Positions 57,795-64,000 of a stretch of DNA of 64,000 bases are shown in pieces. Under the pieces are notes generated by a model. The model saw only the letters and a list, made by a program, of their open reading frames with translations, made no database searches and was not told the DNA's origin. Position numbers and translations under genes: made by a program. The stretch is taken from NCBI GenBank assembly GCA_964590255.1, contig CAZPYA010000009.1:1-64000 (forward strand), written 5' to 3'. Position 1 is the first letter of the stretch, and each line of letters starts with the position of its first letter. The DNA is from JAKIYB01 sp964590255. GTDB lineage: Bacteria > Armatimonadota > Hebobacteria > CAIYQO01.

Positions 57795-60491
57795 ATGTCC
57801 GGAACCCTGACACGCCAACTGGGGCTGTTTGCCCTCATCCTGCTCGCCATGCTGGGGGCGCGGGCGCAACTCTCCCTCGCCGACGCGGTGGCCGCTGCCG
57901 GCGCGAAATACACCACCGTCACGGTGTCGACGCCGCAGGAGGTGGCCGCCGACCTGGTGGTGCCGGTCAACGTGACGCTGAGCATCACCGGCGAGGGCCG
58001 GCTGGCCGTCGCGACCGGCAAGACGCTCACCATCCGCGGGCCGCTGCTGGCGCCCGTGGCGCCTATTTTCGCCAACGCCTTGCCCGGCCAGGGCGCCGTC
58101 AGCTTCGAGGGCAACAGCGCGCTGCAGGCGGTGTATCCGGAATGGTGGGGCGCCTCGCCCGCGGCGCAACCCGCCGTCAACACCCCGGCGCTGCAGGCGG
58201 CTATCTACGGCGCCTACGGCACCAACCGGAAAAACGGCTCGGAGGGCATGAAGTACAACCGCGTGCTGAAATTCTCCAGCATCTACGCCATTGACGATGA
58301 GCTGAAGTGCTACCACATGAACGGCTTTCGCTGGGAAGGCCAGAGCAAAATCACCGCCGGCCTCTACCAGACTCGCGAGAACCGGCGCATCATTGACGGG
58401 CAGTCGGTCTCCTTCGGCGTCTTTTCCAATCTCAACTTCGCCACCGGTGCCAAACAAGGCGACGGCATGGCGTTGCTGGACATCAACTACGACGGCAGCC
58501 AGGGCAACGACCTGCGCCCGCAGAACATCACCTTCCAGGACTGCATGTTCAACGGCAACAACCTGGGGCTCATTGGCGTATGGCTGTGCCGCGCCGGCGG
58601 CGGCGCGCAAGGCGACAACATCCGCTTCTACAACTGCTACGCCAGCGGCTTCACCTTCGCTGCCGCGGTGCTGGGCGGCAACAACACCCCGCCGCTGACG
58701 AAATCCGGCTACGCCTACAACGCCATCTACGTGCAGTGGATCGGCGGCGACATTCAGGCGTGCCCGAAGTACGGCCTCGCGTCCTACGCCGGCAGTTGGA
58801 TCGTCAAGCACATCACCATGGAGAACCAGTGCGTGGACGGCGTCGGCAGTCCCACCCAGACGGGCGCCGACTTCTACTTCGAGGCGCCGCAAAACTGGTG
58901 CATATTGGAGGACATCCGCAGCGAGTCGCTGCGCTTCGTGCAGGGCAGCGCTATCATCCGCAACTGCACCACCATCAGTTGGGCGCAGCCGTGGTACACC
59001 GCCAACGGCGGCTACTTCTTGCCCGGCCGCGCGAGCTATAAAAATCAGCTCATCACCGGTACTAGCGTCGCCGGCGACGGGAAGACCTACCGCGTCACCG
59101 CCGCGCCGGCCGGGGCCGTCTTCGGCGGGCTGCCGCCGACGAAAGCGACTGCCACCGCCGCCGGCCCGCCGGCGACAGTCACCGTGCAGGGGGCGACCTG
59201 GACGCCCAACGCCTTCGCCGGCTACCGGATGACCATCCTCTCCGCCGCGCACGGCCAGCGCCAATACGGCATCATCGCCGGTAATACCGCCGACACCATC
59301 ACGCTGAAGGAGATGAGTGACGGCGCGTACTATACCTCCGACTTCGTGCCGCATCTGCTCTATCCCGACTTCAAAATCGTCAATCCTTCCGGCGACGTCG
59401 AGTTCGTCGTGGAGCCGAACTGGGGGGTGCAGACACAGAGCACAGTGAACGGCCTCACCACCGAATGGCAGGAATTTCCGTATAACACGGTGGACGGCGC
59501 GCTGGGCGCGCGCTTCTCCGGCGTCATCGACGGCTTTTCCGCCCACGGGAAGGTACGCGCCGGCGCCAGCACCATCCGCGACCTGTGGGTGAGCCAGCAG
59601 GACTGGGCCAGCGAAGCGCATGGCGTTTCCTCCTCGCTGACCTCGGAGCGCTGGTCGGGCATCCACGTGCGCGGCGGCGGGGTGCCGTGGACCTTCCCGG
59701 CAAACCAGGGGCCGATTACCTTTCCCTCTACCAGCGTGGAACAGAAGGGCAGCGACTGGATCGTGTGGAACCGCGCCGGCTACGGCGGCGCGCCGCGCTA
59801 TCCCACCCTGGGCATCGGGCCCGGCGACGACGCTTACGGCGGCCCCGCGGCCGACGCCAACTACCAGATCAATAAAGACATCCTCGCCTTCTGGGGCAAG
59901 CTGGGCCGGCAGACGCCCAACGGGCTGGATAAGCCCGGCGCGCCCATGCAACTGATTGGCGGTCTCTCCACCGGGTCAGGCAAGCCCGGCGCCATCGAGT
60001 TCTGGTTCGGCCGCACCGGTGGACCCGGCGCGCAGGTGAACGGCCCGGCGACGCGTCACGCGACGCTCGACGCCGGCGGCCTGACGCTGGGGCCGGGCGC
60101 CGGCTCCCCGGCCATCGGCGCCGCGCCGACCCACGGCCAGAGCCTGCAGTTCCTCGCCGGCGAGGAGGTGGTCACCCTCGCCACCGCGCCCAGCACGAAA
60201 ACGGCCATGCACCTGCCGCCCCACGCCGTGGTCTACGCCGTCAGCGTGCGCCTCCTCGCCGACATCCCCGGCGCGACGGCGCTCACCGTCGCCTGCGGCG
60301 ACCGCACCGTCAGCACCGCGCCCATCCCCGCCAAAGCCGGCAGCACCGACCCCGGCACCGCCAACGCCCCCTTCACCCTGAGTGCCACGCCTACGCCCAT
60401 CACCCTCACCCCCGACCGCCCCCCCACCGCCCCAACCGCCCGCGCGCGGGTGACGGTGCACTACTACCTGGTGACGCCGGCGGCGGAGTGA
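57795..60491 (+). CDS. Secreted right-handed beta-helix protein (tailspike/pectate-lyase-like)
   Basis: An 898-residue protein with a signal peptide (QLGLFALILLAMLGARAQ). GGAGG precedes ATG 57795. The stretch VTLSITGEGRLAVATGKTLT followed by YPEWWGASPAAQPAVNTPALQAAI is the typical entry to a secreted beta-helix, and long coil repeats follow (NITFQDCMFNGNN, NIRFYNCYASGF). The last 120 residues form a separate beta-sandwich (VVTLATAPSTKTAMHLPPHA to YYLVTP). Such proteins bind or cleave polysaccharides. It is the last of the co-directional carbohydrate-related run. Catalysis is not demonstrated. Confidence 0.75.
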   Translation: MSGTLTRQLGLFALILLAMLGARAQLSLADAVAAAGAKYTTVTVSTPQEVAADLVVPVNVTLSITGEGRLAVATGKTLTIRGPLLAPVAPIFANALPGQGAVSFEGNSALQAVYPEWWGASPAAQPAVNTPALQAAIYGAYGTNRKNGSEGMKYNRVLKFSSIYAIDDELKCYHMNGFRWEGQSKITAGLYQTRENRRIIDGQSVSFGVFSNLNFATGAKQGDGMALLDINYDGSQGNDLRPQNITFQDCMFNGNNLGLIGVWLCRAGGGAQGDNIRFYNCYASGFTFAAAVLGGNNTPPLTKSGYAYNAIYVQWIGGDIQACPKYGLASYAGSWIVKHITMENQCVDGVGSPTQTGADFYFEAPQNWCILEDIRSESLRFVQGSAIIRNCTTISWAQPWYTANGGYFLPGRASYKNQLITGTSVAGDGKTYRVTAAPAGAVFGGLPPTKATATAAGPPATVTVQGATWTPNAFAGYRMTILSAAHGQRQYGIIAGNTADTITLKEMSDGAYYTSDFVPHLLYPDFKIVNPSGDVEFVVEPNWGVQTQSTVNGLTTEWQEFPYNTVDGALGARFSGVIDGFSAHGKVRAGASTIRDLWVSQQDWASEAHGVSSSLTSERWSGIHVRGGGVPWTFPANQGPITFPSTSVEQKGSDWIVWNRAGYGGAPRYPTLGIGPGDDAYGGPAADANYQINKDILAFWGKLGRQTPNGLDKPGAPMQLIGGLSTGSGKPGAIEFWFGRTGGPGAQVNGPATRHATLDAGGLTLGPGAGSPAIGAAPTHGQSLQFLAGEEVVTLATAPSTKTAMHLPPHAVVYAVSVRLLADIPGATALTVACGDRTVSTAPIPAKAGSTDPGTANAPFTLSATPTPITLTPDRPPTAPTARARVTVHYYLVTPAAE

Positions 60492-60526
60492 GGCTGGGTA
60501 ACACCGGCGGCTGCTGGAACTGCTCG

Positions 60527-61558
60527 TTACATGACGTGCAGCCCCAGCAGCGCAGTCTCATAACAGTCGCCGGGTGACTCAACCACGCGAAGCTGCATCG
60601 ATAGGTTTGATGGCCCTTCCTCGATACTCCACAGGGTGATGTCGACCTCCCACTGTGTAGGGCCCGGGATGTCCAGCGGCTCCGCCAGGTCGATGAGTTC
60701 GCGCCAGCGGCTGCGCGGCGGCAGAGTGAAGGTGGCTGGATAATCGAGGTATTCCTCGATCACCAGCGCCCACTCCTCGTCCGTGCCGGGGAAATAGGGG
60801 CGCAAGCCGTCAGCATCCCGCGCCGCCACCAGCTCGAATAGCGGCATCACCGAGCGAATGAGCTTCTGCTGGTTGATCTGGCGCACCCGTGGCTGTCGGA
60901 TGGCAAGGGCGGCAGCTTTCGTATAGACAGGGATCGGCTCAACCGTTCCACCGACGGGTAGCGCCGAAACGGGAGACCGACGCACGGAATACACCGCATC
61001 CCCCAGGTGATCCAAAAAGCATTCGGCGCCTGCCTGCTGAATCACCGAAATTTCCTCGGGGTAAATGGGATACGTTTGCCAGAGCTGTAGCTCGCGATCC
61101 GGCAGCTCGAAGCGCAGCTCCGGAGAGAACAGCCGCGGGGACGCCACCAGAAAAGCCGTCATGGCACTCGCTTCCTGCACCAAATCCGGATGATTATAGT
61201 CGAAGCCCGTCAGGCGCCCCAGCGATGTCTCGAAATCAACAATCGACGGCAGCGGCGGCGTCGGTTGCTGCCCCCGTAGTACCCACGCCGCATCCGCCAG
61301 CATCACCGTCCAGTCGCGATCTGTCGAGTCTAAGCAAAGCACCAATTCCGGTCGCGCCTCCGCCCACTCCTTCCGTTTGGCAGAAGAGAGGCCATATGTA
61401 AAGACGGTCTCGAAATCTCGCGTTGGATAATACGTCGTCATAACCCGAATGATCGGACGATGGTATTCGGCAGTACCATAATATACCAGACTATTCGACT
61501 GAAGCAGGTATTCAACCTGATTGTAAAACACCGTGAAGCTTGATATATGTAAATTCAT
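60527..61558 (-). CDS. SUFU-domain protein, likely immunity protein of the RHS toxin
   Basis: A 343-residue protein on the same strand as the RHS gene and directly downstream of it. The segments EYHRPIIRVMTTYYPTRDF, FTYGLSSAKRKEWAEARPEL and YPIYPEEISVIQQAGAECFL match the suppressor-of-fused domain (PF05076), which is a recurrent immunity domain in polymorphic toxin systems. It would bind and neutralise the toxin tip encoded at 61576-61887. It has no signal peptide and is cytoplasmic, as expected. A C-terminal region of about 120 residues is unassigned. Its intactness contrasts with the interrupted toxin tip. Confidence 0.75.
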   Translation of the reverse strand: MNLHISSFTVFYNQVEYLLQSNSLVYYGTAEYHRPIIRVMTTYYPTRDFETVFTYGLSSAKRKEWAEARPELVLCLDSTDRDWTVMLADAAWVLRGQQPTPPLPSIVDFETSLGRLTGFDYNHPDLVQEASAMTAFLVASPRLFSPELRFELPDRELQLWQTYPIYPEEISVIQQAGAECFLDHLGDAVYSVRRSPVSALPVGGTVEPIPVYTKAAALAIRQPRVRQINQQKLIRSVMPLFELVAARDADGLRPYFPGTDEEWALVIEEYLDYPATFTLPPRSRWRELIDLAEPLDIPGPTQWEVDITLWSIEEGPSNLSMQLRVVESPGDCYETALLGLHVM

Positions 61559-61575
61559 GCGTGCGCCTTTCGAGA

Positions 61576-61887
61576 TTACCTACGACGGTTTCTAGGAATG
61601 GGAAGAGGTGTATTATTACCTACACCAAGTCCATGAAAATATTTATCTGCTTCTTCGATAATTTTTCGTGCATCTTCTTTTGATATTCCGGCATCACGTA
61701 ATGCTCGATAACCAATGACACGTTCAGCACCATATGTTCCTCCTCCTTTTCTCCGCTGCGCCGCAAAAGTTTTTATATGGTCGATGATCGTCAACTTAAT
61801 TGTTGGAGACCCACCCCAGCGACTATAACCTTTCAATCCTTTCACTGCCGCATGTTGAATAACATGGTGGCGAACAATTTTTAAGTT
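61576..61887 (-). pseudogene. Cut-off RHS C-terminal toxin tip (RHH-containing, nuclease-like)
   Basis: Immediately after the RHS stop codon (TAA, 61888-61890) the same frame continues for 103 codons. It starts NLKIVRHHVIQHAAVKGLKG and continues to a DHIKTFAAQRRKGGGTYGAE block and an end in TPLPIPRNRRR. RHHVIQ recalls the HH motif of HNH-like nuclease toxins. There is no ribosome binding site of its own at the first ATG/GTG (GTG 61845). The AT-rich composition fits a horizontally exchanged toxin tip. A single base change at the TAA would restore an RHS-toxin fusion. It may be silent, translated by readthrough, or switched on by recombination. Confidence 0.6.
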
Positions 61888-64000
61888 TTAAATTCCGGCA
61901 AGAAAACCACCAGCAACAGGAATTGCATAGCTGGTTCGCTTTAATGCATCCTTCTTATTCCCCCGTGCTAATGATATCCCTGCATTGAGAAGGTCGGCTG
62001 CATCACCAACACCCGGAATCAAGCCTGTGTTGTCTAAATTATCCTGCATCTCATCAAGCTTATCATCGGTAAACGGCGTCGTCGCCCCCATGCTCCCATA
62101 GGCACTGCCCAGGCTGCCGTTGCCGTTGAAGAAGCGATCCAGGTCGGGATCATCGCCGCCGTTGGAGCACCACCCCATCGGATCCGCCGCGTCCACAGGG
62201 TTGTTGTCGCAGTAGCGGTAGAGGTTCAGGCCGCCGGCGTAGCCGATGGGGTCTTCGGTGAGGAAGCGGCCGGCGAATGGGTCATAGTAGCGGGTGGTGC
62301 AGAGGAGGAGGTCGGTTTCGCGGTCGGTGTAGTAGCCGAACTGCGCCTTGTAGCCCCACGGGTCGTCGAGGAGGTCGACCGGGTCGTCATCGGCGTCGCG
62401 GCAGGCGAGGAGGGCGCCCCACACGTCGTAGAGGTCGTTGGCGAGCACCGCGCCCGTCTCATCGAGCCGCTGGGCGACGCTGCCCTGCGGGTCGAAGGTG
62501 TAGAAGCGGGTGGTCCAACCCTCCGCGGGGGCCGGCACCGATCGGGCATACAGCCCGCCGGCGCCGAAGGCGTTATAGGCCGTCACCTGCAGACCGGCCT
62601 GCGGGTCGAGCTGCAACTCGCACACCGGCTCGATGCCGTCATAGAGGAAGTAGGTGCGCTCGGCCGGCGCGGCGGTGGCCGGCCCCTTCCAGGCGCGCAG
62701 GTCATCGCCAGTGTAGCCGGCGCTCAGCGCGGTGCCGTATTGTCGCAGGTGGTTCGCCGCGTCGAAGACGCCGTCGACGCCGCGGTAGCGTGTCGGATTG
62801 CCCAGCGCATCATACGCAAAGCCGCTATAGTCCGGCACATGGTCGACGAGCTCGCCGATCCAGTGGTTGGCGGGGTCATACAGGCGCGGGTTGGCGCCGG
62901 TGCGGTGCTGCAGGATATTGCCAGCGAGATCGTAGCGGAAGTCGTGCGCATACCCCGTGCCGCCGCCGCGCGTGCTCACCTCCTGGAAGAGCTTATCGTC
63001 CGAATAGTACGTGTAGCCGGTGCCGCCGCTGAACCGCGCCGGCTGGTTCGGCACGGCGGCAGCCAATCCGGTGCGGTTGCCCGCGCCGTCATAGCCGATG
63101 CCGGTATACTCGGTGCGCGTCACCGGTCCCGGCGCGGCGTTATGCAGGCTGGTCAGCCGCCCGGCGGCGTCGTGGCCATAGGTGGTGGTGACCAGCGGCG
63201 TTTGCCCGTTCAACAGCGTCTGCGTCTGCAGCCAGCCGTTCGGCTGATACGCCCACTCGGCCGCATGGTTCAGCGGATCGAGCTGCCGCGTGGGTCGCCC
63301 GGCCTCGTCGTAGTAGTAGCTGACCAGGCCGGCGTTGGGGGTATTCGTCGCCGGTGTCTGCATCGCCGCTCGCAGACCATTCCGGTAATAGGCAAATCCG
63401 AGAGTGAGCGGCGCCAACCCGTCATGCGCCGTGGTGGCAAAGAGCACGTTGCCCAGCATGTCGTAGCTGTAACTCTTCGTACCCACGCCGTCCGTGGCCA
63501 TGCTCGCCAGCGTGCCATCCGCATTGTAGCTGTAGGTGACAGACGGTGCCGTCATGCCACCCTGCACGGTGACGCCGGCAAGCTGGCCGGTGGCGGGGAT
63601 ATACGACAACTCCGTCACGATATCCGCGTCGTCGTTTTCCACCTCCTGCCGCGTCAGCCGCCCGGCGGCGTCATACGCGGTATAGCGCACCGACCGATTA
63701 TCCGGGTACTGTGTGGCCGCCATCCGGCCGAGCCCATCGTAGAAATACACCGTCGACGGCGCGTTCCAGTCGCCGTGCTGGATGGCGGTGACCCGCCCGA
63801 GAAAGTCGTACGTCGTTGCCGCAAATTCCACGTTGCCGCTGCGGGTAATCAGCCGGCCTTCAGCATCGTACTGGTACGAGACCGCGCGTACCGCGCCCGG
63901 CACCATGGCCTCGTTGTAGAGCGTGGTGCTGGTAACCGGCCCGCCGAGGTAGCGGTATTCGGTATCGACCCGGCTGCGCCCCGGTCCGGTCTGCCCGGTG
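61888..64000 (-). CDS. RHS/YD-repeat protein, 5' end beyond the window
   Basis: This is the C-terminal 704 residues of a larger protein; the frame is open to the window edge, and the ATG at 63906 is only an internal methionine. Many YD-type repeats are visible (YQYDAEGRLITRSGNV, YFYDGLGRMAATQYPDN, YDAAGRLTRQEV, YYYDEAGRPTRQLDPLNHA). The RHS core closes with TRYYDPFAGRFLTEDPIGYAGGLNLYRYCDNNPV. The last 90 residues (NTGLIPGVGDAADLLNAG ... YAIPVAGGFLAGI) are a pre-toxin linker. The protein forms a cocoon that delivers a C-terminal toxin. The tip continues past a TAA stop. Confidence 0.9.
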   Translation of the reverse strand, partial: TGQTGPGRSRVDTEYRYLGGPVTSTTLYNEAMVPGAVRAVSYQYDAEGRLITRSGNVEFAATTYDFLGRVTAIQHGDWNAPSTVYFYDGLGRMAATQYPDNRSVRYTAYDAAGRLTRQEVENDDADIVTELSYIPATGQLAGVTVQGGMTAPSVTYSYNADGTLASMATDGVGTKSYSYDMLGNVLFATTAHDGLAPLTLGFAYYRNGLRAAMQTPATNTPNAGLVSYYYDEAGRPTRQLDPLNHAAEWAYQPNGWLQTQTLLNGQTPLVTTTYGHDAAGRLTSLHNAAPGPVTRTEYTGIGYDGAGNRTGLAAAVPNQPARFSGGTGYTYYSDDKLFQEVSTRGGGTGYAHDFRYDLAGNILQHRTGANPRLYDPANHWIGELVDHVPDYSGFAYDALGNPTRYRGVDGVFDAANHLRQYGTALSAGYTGDDLRAWKGPATAAPAERTYFLYDGIEPVCELQLDPQAGLQVTAYNAFGAGGLYARSVPAPAEGWTTRFYTFDPQGSVAQRLDETGAVLANDLYDVWGALLACRDADDDPVDLLDDPWGYKAQFGYYTDRETDLLLCTTRYYDPFAGRFLTEDPIGYAGGLNLYRYCDNNPVDAADPMGWCSNGGDDPDLDRFFNGNGSLGSAYGSMGATTPFTDDKLDEMQDNLDNTGLIPGVGDAADLLNAGISLARGNKKDALKRTSYAIPVAGGFLAGI

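Noticed and set aside
57789..59951. 720-codon open frame on the minus strand
   Set aside because: It is antisense to the beta-helix gene, which has a signal peptide, a ribosome binding site and clear fold motifs.

Overview
The window looks like a GC-rich (roughly 60-65%) chromosomal segment from an environmental bacterium, most likely Armatimonadota. The main evidence is a set of secreted prepilin-like proteins with the start GFTLIELLVVIAIIAIL followed by LFPVFAKAREKAR, which is characteristic of that phylum. A pilT homologue, large secreted beta-helix and polysaccharide-active proteins, and many intergenic palindromic repeats fit the same picture. The assignment is an inference; there is no rRNA in the window. 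One tRNA (Ala, GGC) is present.

Layout. 1-3.1 kb: PadR regulator with its membrane partner, then a single-domain response regulator. 3.4-8.3 kb (minus): a 1203-residue secreted protein and an AI-2E family transporter. 8.5-14.1 kb: a 968-residue secreted TPR protein and two tandem GNAT/FemAB-like acyltransferases. 14.1-14.6 kb: a tandemly duplicated hairpin repeat. 14.6-17.8 kb (minus): an HTH-TPR regulator, a lipoprotein and a QueE-like radical SAM enzyme, with stop/start overlaps of 4 bases. 18.0-18.5 kb: two DUF378 membrane proteins. 19.1-23.3 kb: a 2-oxoacid dehydrogenase operon (E1 alpha, E1 beta, a free-standing lipoyl domain, an E2 catalytic core with no lipoyl or subunit-binding domain, and LipA). 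23.5-30.1 kb: a thiamine-binding protein, a prepilin-like protein, a URO-D family protein, a zinc-ribbon protein and a P-type ATPase. 30.4-34.6 kb: small hypotheticals and a nucleotidyltransferase. 35.0-37.3 kb: three tandem prepilin paralogues. 37.5-42.1 kb: polysaccharide deacetylase, PilT and a secreted anchored protein. 42.2-45.7 kb: tRNA-Ala, a double DUF1284-like protein, RtcA, and a Phd-like antitoxin with a palindromic operator and an apparently split toxin. 46.3-60.5 kb: a co-directional run of large, mostly secreted carbohydrate-related proteins (PHP-like, beta-propeller, pectate-lyase-3 beta-helices, a glycosidase-like TIM barrel), interrupted by one AT-rich orphan. 60.5-64.0 kb (minus): the 3' part of an RHS/YD-repeat toxin gene with a toxin tip cut off by an in-frame stop, followed by a SUFU-domain immunity protein.

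The most unusual points are the physically split E2 of the dehydrogenase, a 24-base direct repeat that separates the E1 beta start codon from its ribosome binding site, two-hairpin repeats whose stems change while a TTGAAA loop stays fixed, several MITE-like elements, and the RHS toxin whose tip lies in frame just beyond a stop codon.
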